From: Nitrospirota bacterium
GTDB lineage: Bacteria; Nitrospirota; Nitrospiria; Nitrospirales; UBA8639
Direction: 5' to 3'
Assembly: GCA_003233615.1 (NCBI GenBank)
Contig: QIMB01000236.1
Span: 1-5,053 of the forward strand
DNA: 5,053 nucleotides
How positions within the stretch are numbered: the stretch's first letter is position 1; every line of letters starts with the position of its first letter. The notes beneath the pieces are model-generated. The model saw only the letters and a program-made list of their open reading frames with translations. It was not told the origin of the DNA and ran no database searches. Of this stretch, positions 1 to 5,053 are shown one piece after another. The translations under genes were made by a program, and so were the position numbers.

Positions 1-735
1 GGAATAAGCTGGTCACCTGGTGTTGCGGTCATGACGAGCTCCTCAACGCCAGGCACCTGCTGCGCCTCGCTTTGTCCCTCAACTCTTTCTAAAACCCCTT
101 CATGGGGTATCGGAATCATCATGACTCCGCCTGCACCCGCCGTCAGATCTAAAGACGGAAGTTCCTGGCCGAGAGCATGAATGAGGATCAGTTCTTCTAA
201 CGACTTGCCTGTCCCAAACTCCAACATTCGAGAACATTTCCCTCCGATGCTTCGGGCGGCTACCTCGATGACCCATATGTCTTGATCGTTCATCCGTAGC
301 TCTCCATGGACCGGTCCTTCTTGGAGGCCAATGGCCAGCGCCGCTTTTGCCAGAGACTCACTCATTCGTGTTTGAGTGTCGGGTGGAAGGCGTGAGGGAG
401 TCACATAGATCGTTTCCTCAAAGTAGGGACCATCGAGTGGATCCGGTTTATCAAATATGGCTAGGGTATGAAATGTGTTCTTTGTGAGTAAGCCCTCCAG
501 CGCGACTTCGATTCCAGGAATAAAGTCCTCGATGAGAATTTGACGAGTAGCTATTTCTTGCTCCGGTCTCGCAAACGTGAGTAACAGTTGCCTAATTCGA
601 ATAAAGGCATTCTTGAAATTCTCTGGATCATCAGCACGAATGACACCACAGCTCCCTGAGAGGGTGAGGGGTTTGAGTACGCAGGGAAAGGTGACCTGTG
701 GGACAATATCCAACGACGATAAAGCGTGGACAGGG
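1..735 (-). pseudogene. ATP-grasp ligase, catalytic part in shifted frame, cut by left window edge
   Basis: Read in the frame entered at 735-732, this stretch is open to the window edge, about 244 codons, and is plainly an ATP-grasp carboxylate-amine/thiol ligase catalytic domain. Landmarks in order are FPCVLKPLTLSGSCGVIRA (ATP-binding lysine and Gly/Ser-rich loop), ILIEDFIPGIEVALEGLL (adenine-contacting strand and the acidic residues after it), AIFDKPDPLDGPYFEETIYV, and GPVHGELRMNDQDIWVIEVA followed by ARSIGG (Mg-binding acidic strand). Such enzymes activate a carboxylate as acyl phosphate and join it to an amine, in the cytoplasm. The frame has no start of its own matching a domain boundary, so it is the continuation of 631-1095. 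With one base skipped the joined protein has about 365 residues in the window, with a short C-terminal part missing to the left. The reading frame is clean for over 700 bases, so any inactivation is recent, or the shift is an assembly error or a recoding site. Substrate unknown. Confidence 0.8.
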
Positions 736-1095
736 TAACTCGGCTTTCTGCAATAGTTTCCGCATCATCTGTTTGTTGCTGGCTGCACGGACGGAGTCAA
801 CAGAATTTGCAGAGAGTCCTAAGGCTTCTGAGATGGTCGAGGCTAAGACGGCAGTTCCATCGTTTACTCCGAGTACGACATCAATCTGGGAGGTTTTAGC
901 AAATTCCAAAACTGCACGAACAGCAGTGCTAGGACTGTAGAGGTCAAGTGTGAGGAAACTTTCCGGTGATTGTTTCAGGAAATCTGGTGGGGCGTCCCCA
1001 GCCACGGTGAGGGATACACCGACCTTGTTGGCTGCCTCCAGAAATGCCTCACCCTTGTAACTCATGGATGGAAGGAGAAGAAGGAGATGTGCCAT
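631..1095 (-). CDS. ATP-grasp ligase, N-terminal part (154-aa frame that ends early after a frameshift)
   Basis: This frame encodes the N-terminal, pre-ATP-grasp half of a ligase whose catalytic half continues in another frame (1-735). It begins MAHLLLLLPSMSYKGEAFLE, a first beta strand and helix of the Rossmann-like type, and goes on through IDVVLGVNDGTAVLAS (about residues 71-86) and SVRAASNKQMMRKLLQKAEL (about 101-120), the usual run-up to the ATP-binding domain. From residue 122 the translation stops looking like the family and ends at a TGA 33 codons later. Reading one base further on at the CCC codon 735-733 restores a typical ATP-grasp sequence. The ATG at 1095 fits the start of the first strand, and an upstream in-frame TAA with no other start codon excludes a longer form. 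No Shine-Dalgarno sequence is visible before it. The gene follows the radical SAM gene after 258 bp on the same strand. Family assignment is confident; a working 154-aa product is doubtful. Confidence 0.75.
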   Translation of the reverse strand: MAHLLLLLPSMSYKGEAFLEAANKVGVSLTVAGDAPPDFLKQSPESFLTLDLYSPSTAVRAVLEFAKTSQIDVVLGVNDGTAVLASTISEALGLSANSVDSVRAASNKQMMRKLLQKAELPCPRFIVVGYCPTGHLSLRTQTPHPLRELWCHSC

Positions 1096-1169
1096 GGGAG
1101 AAGTTGTAAAGGGTAATAAAAAAGTCCGTAGTTAGGGAAACAGAAAAAGATGTCTTTTCCCCATCATAG

Positions 1170-1238
1170 GTCATTCCCGTGAAAACGGGAATCCAGGGTT
1201 TACGTGCTATTCTGGATGCCCGCCTTCGCGGGCATGAC
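1170..1238. repeat. Palindromic two-hairpin intergenic repeat (GTCATTCCCG...GGGCATGAC type)
   Basis: The element is a nested palindrome. The outer ends GTCAT (1170-1174) and ATGAC (1234-1238) are complementary, as are CCAG (1193-1196) and CTGG (1212-1215). Each half folds into its own hairpin with a 7-bp stem and 4-base loop: TTCCCGT/GAAA/ACGGGAA at 1174-1191 and TGCCCGC/CTTC/GCGGGCA at 1217-1234. Sequences of this kind recur between genes in many bacterial genomes and are usually treated as REP- or MITE-like repeats. It lies between the radical SAM and ATP-grasp genes, where a transcript crossing the gap would form two stable stems. No T tract follows either stem, so it is not a classical terminator. 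That it is multicopy in this genome is prior knowledge, not shown by the window. Confidence 0.75.
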
Positions 1239-1353
1239 GAATTGGTTGAGAACCCTGTTATGTAAGAGTGACTCCTTGGTACGGCTGATACGCGCTGATT
1301 TATGCGATGGGTGACGTGCGTCGGGTTGCACGATCTTCTTTACTCATGATGTT

Positions 1354-2943
1354 TCACATCTTGGACGAGCATTCGATGGAATGGAATTGATCCGTTGTCG
1401 GCTCGGCACAACAAAACCAGGGTTCGGTCATCCGGGGCGGTCGCGCACGATCAGGATTCATGGACACAGCTTTGTTCAATGAAGAGAATGTCAGTCCGGC
1501 AGTGTCATACACCAATTTCCATAACCGATAAAAGGTGCATTCCGAATCTTCCTTCGCTTGTGTGCTGTTTTCCACGGCCTTTGTCACGGCCTTCTGTAAG
1601 GAGTCCATCCGTGGGTCTGGATGTGACCAGATATGTTGAAATTTCTGTTGGTTCAGCGAGCCAAGAAATTGAGCCATCGGTGTTGGATGGGTCTTCGGTG
1701 GTGTCAACAAGGCCGAGCCAGGAGGGACCAAGAGGCGTACGCTATATTGCACAGGATCGATACAGTCGATCAGCCCATGCTGTTCTACCAAATCAAACAT
1801 TTCCGCATAGTCTTCTATAGTGGTCCATGGGGTAAACGCGACCAGTGAGGGACGAAGGGTGATCCCGACAGACTGCAGAATGTCGTGTGCCAGGAGGATG
1901 TCTTGGCGCGTATGCCCTTTGTCCAAATGCAACAGTACGGTTTCACTAAACGACTCCACCGCAGAAATCACGAACAGACATCCCAGTTGACTGAATTCTT
2001 TGAAGAGCGATTGATGTTTGAGGATATGCTCAATCTTGGTGGTGAAATCAAAGGTGAGATGAGGGAATTCTTCATGCATGGCCCGAACAATGCTCAGGGA
2101 ATGGCCAGGCCCGTTCAGAAAGTCGGGGTCACCTAAAGTGATATGTACCGCACCAGCCTTCACCTGTTGTCGAATATCTGCCAACACGACCGGAGCCGGA
2201 AATACAAAAAACCGGCCCTGATAGACCGGAACAATGGGGCAGTGCAAACAGGTATGAAGACAGCCTCTACTGGCTTCCACATATCCCACAACATGTTCCT
2301 GCCCCTGATATTTTAGCCGTGCGTATTCAGATAGGATGGGAAGCCCTGTGCGTGTGGGAGTAGGGAATCCTCCTTCATTAGAGGTATCCTTTGTTGAAGC
2401 GCGGGATGGTCCACCGATCTTCTTCAATAGAGGTGGGACAACGGAGCCAGAAGAACTTATACCCTTTATCTGTGTCACCAGGCCTGAGGAGGTGCGATAG
2501 GATGTGCTCTGAGCAAATTGAGAATTGGCCAGTTCATCAAGGAGATTCACGAACGGGGTTTCATATTCGCCACCGATTACGGAGTCGGCTAGGTGCTCAA
2601 GCAAATACTCCGCATTGAGAGAGGCATACAGCCCATAAAAACACATATGCGCGGTGGGATTTGTCTCTCGAATGCGTTCGGCTACCTGGCACCCCAATGA
2701 GAGTGCGGTATGCATGGGGACAGAAATACCTACCACCCGCGCTTGTTCAACGCGCTGCGCATTAAAATTTTCCACCGACAAGTCTAACGTGAATGGGGCA
2801 TAGCCTTTCTGCTCAAGGAACCCGACCGGCTGCGCCAGGCCAATTGGCTGATGGCCCAACTCATAACACGAAATGAGCAGGATGGCTCCAGGTTGCTGAA
2901 GAGGACTACCGGCTATATTTTTCGGTAAAGGAGTCTTGCTCAC
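1354..2943 (-). CDS. B12-binding-like/radical SAM protein with CCAEP C-terminal tail
   Basis: This 529-residue protein is a radical SAM enzyme. The cluster motif CX3CX2C is at Cys228, Cys232 and Cys235 (CLHTCLHC), followed by the SAM-contacting HITLGDPDFLNG segment (about 267-278). Residues 19-138 (from GAILLISCYELG) resemble a cobalamin-binding Rossmann domain but lack the cobalamin-ligating DxHxxG motif. Residues about 139-200 form a Ser/Thr/Gly/Pro-rich linker. The C-terminus carries EPWFCCAEP, with Cys511-Cys512-Ala-Glu-Pro515 encoded at 1399-1413. This is the hallmark of the family I know as CUAEP/CCAEP-tail radical SAM (seleno)proteins; both Cys codons are TGT, so no selenocysteine is used here. 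The start is GTG at 2943: an in-frame TAA upstream with no other start before it, and the first strand at residue 19, support it. The ribosome binding site is weak (AAGAGA). It lies between the DUF169 and ATP-grasp genes. The reaction is unknown; the fold assignment is firm. Confidence 0.93.
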   Translation of the reverse strand: MSKTPLPKNIAGSPLQQPGAILLISCYELGHQPIGLAQPVGFLEQKGYAPFTLDLSVENFNAQRVEQARVVGISVPMHTALSLGCQVAERIRETNPTAHMCFYGLYASLNAEYLLEHLADSVIGGEYETPFVNLLDELANSQFAQSTSYRTSSGLVTQIKGISSSGSVVPPLLKKIGGPSRASTKDTSNEGGFPTPTRTGLPILSEYARLKYQGQEHVVGYVEASRGCLHTCLHCPIVPVYQGRFFVFPAPVVLADIRQQVKAGAVHITLGDPDFLNGPGHSLSIVRAMHEEFPHLTFDFTTKIEHILKHQSLFKEFSQLGCLFVISAVESFSETVLLHLDKGHTRQDILLAHDILQSVGITLRPSLVAFTPWTTIEDYAEMFDLVEQHGLIDCIDPVQYSVRLLVPPGSALLTPPKTHPTPMAQFLGSLNQQKFQHIWSHPDPRMDSLQKAVTKAVENSTQAKEDSECTFYRLWKLVYDTAGLTFSSLNKAVSMNPDRARPPRMTEPWFCCAEPTTDQFHSIECSSKM

Positions 2944-2965
2944 TACGTCTCTTTTCTTGGGAAAG

Positions 2966-2996
2966 TGTATGAGGCTTTGCTCTTAGGGTCCGTCAA
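2966..2996 (-). promoter_or_regulatory. Weak candidate promoter for the radical SAM gene
   Basis: On the minus strand TTGACG at 2996-2991 matches a sigma-70 -35 box well. A poor -10 candidate, CTCATA (2973-2968) or CATACA (2971-2966), lies 17-19 bases further on. Transcription would start about 15-20 bases before the GTG at 2943, leaving just enough leader for the weak AAGAGA ribosome binding site. The -10 match is poor, so read-through from the DUF169 gene, whose stop is 212 bp upstream, is an equal possibility. Confidence 0.22.
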
Positions 2997-3000
2997 GAAA

Positions 3001-3020
3001 TACATGGTCCATGTATACAT
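3001..3020. other. Overlapping palindromes in the leader of the radical SAM gene
   Basis: TACATGG-T-CCATGTA (3001-3015) is a 15-base palindrome with 7-base arms around one central base. It overlaps the perfect 10-base palindrome ATGTATACAT (3011-3020). A short hairpin GGCCA/TCTT/TGGCC (3031-3044) and another palindrome TACATGTA (3137-3144) occur in the same 212-bp gap between the DUF169 stop and the radical SAM start. The arrangement could be an operator for a dimeric regulator or a structured leader. No regulator is encoded in the window, so the role is unassigned. Confidence 0.35.
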
Positions 3021-3155
3021 CGTATCTTCAGGCCATCTTTGGCCGGTCTTCAATCGAGAAACCTTCAAAATAGTACAACTATTCCTCCTGTTTCTCTCAT
3101 TCAGATCGACCGAATCTACCCTCAATCTCAGCGTCTACATGTACCACGTACTTCT

Positions 3156-3887
3156 TTACAGACCCTTCGTGAATCGACGACCATCAGCATTGGCATAACT
3201 GGCAACACGGGCATTGGCCTCACGTCGTGCCTCCAGTTTTTCGACCACTTCCGTGAATCGACTCCCGGGGATAGCACAGGTCATCTCATCGGGGGACATA
3301 CCCGTGCGAATGCGGCTGAGAGTGCATCCCGTACTCATCGCGATTTGGTTGTGTTCTTTCGCCAGAGGAATAATATGGCATTGCGGTTTCCCGACGATCG
3401 GCATGTCACCAAAGGCATCATGGAGCACCATTCCTTGATAGGCATTCAGCCGAAGGAGAATCACATCGGGATCGATGTTCGTCTGGGAGATAGGGCCATA
3501 GGTGATAAATTTGTACCGAGTCTTGATGACCGGCAGTTCCATCGCTTCTTTGGGAGTCACCCATTCACTCTCCAAAAGACCACGGACATCCTCGTTCTGC
3601 ATGACCTCTTCAAGCGTCTGTAGTCCGTGTGTCACGCTCCCGATGCTACAATTGAAATGATCAGTAGCGTTGGTCAAGAAGGTGCGCTCTTCAGATTGAA
3701 TCCAGAACACACACCCAGCCGTCACTTTTCCCGTGTGTCCATCCAAGCTTGGCTCTGGCATCTTTCCCTCATGGCATGGAACATCTTCCGGTGGTTCTTG
3801 AGAAAATGTGATAGCAATGGGCACATGTGAGAGCCCCAACGCCTGCTTGACTCGCTTTCCAGCTTCTTCCCAATCAACAGATAACAT
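3156..3887 (-). CDS. DUF169 family protein
   Basis: The 243-residue product matches the DUF169 (COG2043-like) family, whose biochemical role is not known to me. The family pattern is visible in order: an N-terminal helix with Trp6 leading to LGLSHVPIAITFS (about 17-29), AGCVFW (57-62), HFNCSIGSVTHGL (77-89), a central beta-rich part around LNAYQGMVLHDAFG (147-160), and STGCTLSRIRTGMSPDEMTC (185-204). Cysteines fall in these conserved blocks (Cys59, Cys80, Cys188, Cys204) with others at 38 and 170, which would suit metal or cofactor binding, although that is inference. There is no signal peptide or membrane segment, so it is cytoplasmic. The ATG at 3887 is fixed by a strong GGAGG seven bases upstream, and the length is normal. 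It is the first gene of a co-oriented run with the radical SAM and ATP-grasp genes, which suggests a shared pathway, but the 212-bp gap leaves co-transcription open. Confidence 0.9.
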   Translation of the reverse strand: MLSVDWEEAGKRVKQALGLSHVPIAITFSQEPPEDVPCHEGKMPEPSLDGHTGKVTAGCVFWIQSEERTFLTNATDHFNCSIGSVTHGLQTLEEVMQNEDVRGLLESEWVTPKEAMELPVIKTRYKFITYGPISQTNIDPDVILLRLNAYQGMVLHDAFGDMPIVGKPQCHIIPLAKEHNQIAMSTGCTLSRIRTGMSPDEMTCAIPGSRFTEVVEKLEARREANARVASYANADGRRFTKGL

Positions 3888-3894
3888 TCTTCTT

Positions 3895-3899
3895 CCTCC
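3895..3899 (-). promoter_or_regulatory. Ribosome binding site of the DUF169 gene
   Basis: On the minus strand GGAGG, within TGGAGGAAG, lies seven bases before the ATG at 3887. It is the strongest Shine-Dalgarno sequence before any supported gene start here and it decides the start codon. The ATP-grasp gene shows no such site and the radical SAM gene only a weak one, so DUF169 is probably translated most efficiently. Confidence 0.85.
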
Positions 3900-3925
3900 A
3901 AAATATCAAGAGAGTGCTGTTCAGC

Positions 3926-3931
3926 ATTGTA
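3926..3931 (-). promoter_or_regulatory. Possible -10 box upstream of the DUF169 gene
   Basis: TACAAT on the minus strand matches the sigma-70 -10 consensus at five of six positions and would start transcription about 30 bases before the ATG. The region 17 bases upstream (TTCGCC) is a poor -35. The palindrome TGCTG-TT-CAGCA (3915-3926) adjoins the box and could be an operator. This is a weak, position-based call. Confidence 0.25.
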
Positions 3932-4025
3932 AAGCGGACTACCCGATGGGCGAAAGGCCGAATTGGTTCAATGCGTGATCCTGTTGAATATTTCACTTCT
4001 CATCGCCTGTAATGCCGGAGAGATA

Positions 4026-4192
4026 ATCCTAAAAACGGCAGTTGGATCACGAAAGTCTGCACAACACCTTGACGCGCCTAAGACATGTAAAAATTGACTC
4101 ATCACCTACATGGTGCCCACGCAATGTGTCCATTCCCTATACACATCAATTGCTTGCACAGCTTTTCCGTGCCCAACTGCCGTCTTTAGGAT
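4026..4192. mobile_element. 167-bp MITE-like element with 20-bp terminal inverted repeats
   Basis: The left end at 4026-4045 (ATCCTAAAAACGGCAGTTGG) and the right end at 4173-4192 are inverted copies agreeing at 19 of 20 positions. Weaker complementarity continues inward for some 20-30 bases, including CACG next to each arm and GCACAA/GCAAGC-like blocks. The middle has smaller stems such as CATGTA (4084-4089) with TACATG (4107-4112). There is no open frame for a transposase, so if mobile it depends on enzymes encoded elsewhere. No clear target-site duplication is visible at the ends. It sits between ccmB and the DUF169 gene, directly next to a second element. A long structured RNA is the main alternative explanation. 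Confidence 0.6.
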
Positions 4193-4211
4193 AATTGACA
4201 TCAGTAGACAA

Positions 4212-4333
4212 GGGGATGGTCAAAAAAGACCGTCCAGCAAGGTTGCAGTCCTTTTGAAGCACAGAGTGTACATTCCCGTACGTGAGCACGGCAAAAGGCG
4301 AGAACGCCGCTGGCGGCTTTTTCCAACATCCCC
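4212..4333. repeat. 122-bp palindromic intergenic element with terminal inverted repeats
   Basis: The ends GGGGATG (4212-4218) and CATCCCC (4327-4333) are exact inverted copies. The complementarity continues imperfectly inward for about 25 bases through an A-rich/T-rich block to CCAGC (4234-4238) and GCTGG (4309-4313). Internal stems include GGATGGTC/AAAAAA/GACCGTCC (4214-4235, one G-T pair) and GTAC/ATTCCC/GTAC (4268-4281) near the centre. From memory, elements with GGGGATG ends, an AAAAAG block and a GAGAACGCCGCTGGCGG block recur between genes of Nitrospira-like bacteria; this recall is unchecked. It carries no gene. Placed 39 bp after the ccmB stop, it may also help end ccmB transcription. 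Confidence 0.6.
4293..4322. terminator. Possible bidirectional terminator inside the repeat, downstream of ccmB
   Basis: On the minus strand, about 60 bases after the ccmB stop, GGCG-TTCT-CGCC (complement of 4297-4308) is followed by TTTT (complement of 4293-4296). On the plus strand GCCG-CTGG-CGGC (4306-4317) is followed by five T (4318-4322). An outer pairing AAAAG/CTTTT can enclose both. Each stem is only four pairs, so efficiency is uncertain. It is part of the palindromic element rather than a dedicated terminator. Confidence 0.35.
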
Positions 4334-4372
4334 ATGCGTGAATAACAGATCTTGGGTAGTTGAGCTGGCTAA

Positions 4373-5050
4373 TTATGAATCTAAAATGAACTCGAACAGC
4401 CAGAAGGAGACGACTGTGAAAATGATGTCAAAGATGGCCAGCAGGTGCAGCCATTGAGAGTAAAATTCATAGGGGTCACCATTGAGGGTGCCACGTGTAG
4501 ATTCGACGGCGGCGATCATGACGGGAACAGCTAAGGGTAAAAGTAAGACGGGCAGCATGACTTCCCTGGCTCGAATTTGCACGGTGAGTGCAGAAAAGAG
4601 CGTGCCAACCGCAGATAAGCCTAATGTGGCCAGAACAAATATGATGAACAGGGTTCCGAGACCTTCAACGACGTCCAGGTTGAAAAAAATGACGAACAAT
4701 GGGAATAACAGTATTTCAACGGCAAGCATAAACAGGAAATTGGCTGTGACTTTTCCAAGATAAATGGCCCCCTTGGGCACGGGACTCATTTGCAGGGATT
4801 CCATGCAATCGTTTTGTAATTCTGACGTAAAGGATTTGCCGATGCCTATAATGCCCGTAAAGGTAAAAGCCACCCAAATGATTCCGGCTATGAGCTGGCG
4901 CGCGGCGTCTTGGTCCATGGCAAAGCTGAAGCTAAAGACAAGGATGACGATGAGCGCAAAAAACAACATTGAGGAGATGGTTTCTCGTGTCCGCCATTCG
5001 CTGATGAGGTCTTTCCAGACCACCCAATAGATGGTGTTAAGAAAGGACAT
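4373..5050 (-). CDS. ccmB: Haem exporter/cytochrome c maturation permease CcmB
   Basis: The 225-residue protein is a typical CcmB, the integral membrane subunit that with the CcmA ATPase and CcmC forms the ABC complex that loads haem onto CcmE and releases holo-CcmE in System I cytochrome c maturation. A short cytoplasmic N-terminus with VVWKDLISEWRTRE (about 10-23) precedes six likely membrane helices (about 26-46, 52-72, 98-124, 129-155, 164-183, 200-220). The loop between helices 2 and 3 carries the family signature ELQNDCMESLQMSPVPKGAI with YLGK (about 77-100). The length is normal and the C-terminus complete. The ATG at 5050 matches the usual CcmB start; its ribosome binding site is outside the window. 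In most System I operons ccmA precedes and ccmC follows. Here no ccmC follows: the next gene is an unrelated DUF169 gene 485 bp away, so the locus is rearranged or ccmC is elsewhere. Confidence 0.93.
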   Translation of the reverse strand: MSFLNTIYWVVWKDLISEWRTRETISSMLFFALIVILVFSFSFAMDQDAARQLIAGIIWVAFTFTGIIGIGKSFTSELQNDCMESLQMSPVPKGAIYLGKVTANFLFMLAVEILLFPLFVIFFNLDVVEGLGTLFIIFVLATLGLSAVGTLFSALTVQIRAREVMLPVLLLPLAVPVMIAAVESTRGTLNGDPYEFYSQWLHLLAIFDIIFTVVSFWLFEFILDS

Positions 5051-5053
5051 GGG

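Larger units (their letters stand above)
3888..4372. other. 485-bp intergenic region without a gene
   Basis: No protein-coding frame here has both a credible start and family-like composition. The stretch holds, from the ccmB side, a 39-bp spacer, an inverted-repeat element (4212-4333), a 19-bp spacer, a second inverted-repeat element (4026-4192), and about 140 bp of leader before the DUF169 gene. The leader includes a possible -10 box and a small palindrome TGCTG-TT-CAGCA (3915-3926). I see no tRNA or recognisable riboswitch. Confidence 0.7.

Noticed and set aside
1135..1161. GGGAAA/TTTCCC stem as a terminator or regulatory hairpin
   Set aside because: A six-pair A/G-rich stem with a 15-base loop and no T tract in a suitable position; not convincing.
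1300..1347. 15-codon minus-strand frame just after the radical SAM stop (MSKEDRATRR...)
   Set aside because: No ribosome binding site and no recognisable motif; too short to support.
1399..1413. Selenocysteine in the CCAEP tail
   Set aside because: Both codons are TGT, with no in-frame TGA, so the tail uses two ordinary cysteines.
1395..1820. 141-residue plus-strand frame (and smaller ones across 1633-2618)
   Set aside because: Antisense shadows of the radical SAM gene, with no motif, no ribosome binding site and low-order composition.
2943..3125. 60-residue minus-strand frame whose TAG overlaps the GTG of the radical SAM gene
   Set aside because: The TAGTG overlap looks like translational coupling, but the frame starts with TTG, has no ribosome binding site of its own, and its composition is not protein-like.
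3039..3623. 194-residue plus-strand open frame
   Set aside because: It lies almost entirely antisense to the well-supported DUF169 gene and shows no family-like pattern.
3888..4372. CRISPR array or tandem repeat
   Set aside because: The repeated units are inverted pairs, one pair per element, with no regularly spaced direct repeats.
4110..4457. 115-residue plus-strand frame
   Set aside because: It runs through both inverted-repeat elements and into the antisense of ccmB; its sequence has no coherent domain.

Overview
The window is about half GC, and every gene I can support is on the minus strand, so it reads right to left. The gene set suggests a Gram-negative bacterium that matures c-type cytochromes by System I (Ccm). 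The intergenic sequence resembles what I remember from Nitrospirota (Nitrospira-like) genomes. That assignment is an inference from memory, not a measured match.

Layout in transcription order. (1) 5050-4373: a complete CcmB-type permease of the haem/cytochrome c maturation ABC exporter; its probable ATPase partner would lie just beyond the right edge. (2) 4372-3888: a 485-bp non-coding stretch holding two back-to-back, MITE-like elements with imperfect terminal inverted repeats (4212-4333 and 4026-4192), then the leader of the next gene. (3) 3887-3156: a DUF169-family protein with a strong ribosome binding site. (4) 3155-2944: a leader with several small palindromes. (5) 2943-1354: a radical SAM enzyme with a B12-binding-like N-terminal domain and a C-terminal Cys-Cys-Ala-Glu-Pro tail. 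It fits the family I know as CUAEP/CCAEP-tail radical SAM (seleno)proteins, here in the all-cysteine form. (6) 1353-1096: a gap with a two-hairpin palindromic repeat (1170-1238). (7) 1095-1: an ATP-grasp ligase whose reading frame is broken by a single +1 shift at a CCC-T site near 733-736 and which runs off the left edge.

The most interesting part is the co-oriented set DUF169, CCAEP-tail radical SAM and ATP-grasp. A radical SAM enzyme with an unusual redox-active tail beside an ATP-dependent carboxylate-amine ligase looks like a small biosynthetic or modification cassette of unknown product. The ATP-grasp gene may be a decaying member, may carry a sequencing indel, or may use +1 frameshifting. 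No tRNA, rRNA, CRISPR array, transposase or plus-strand gene is supported.
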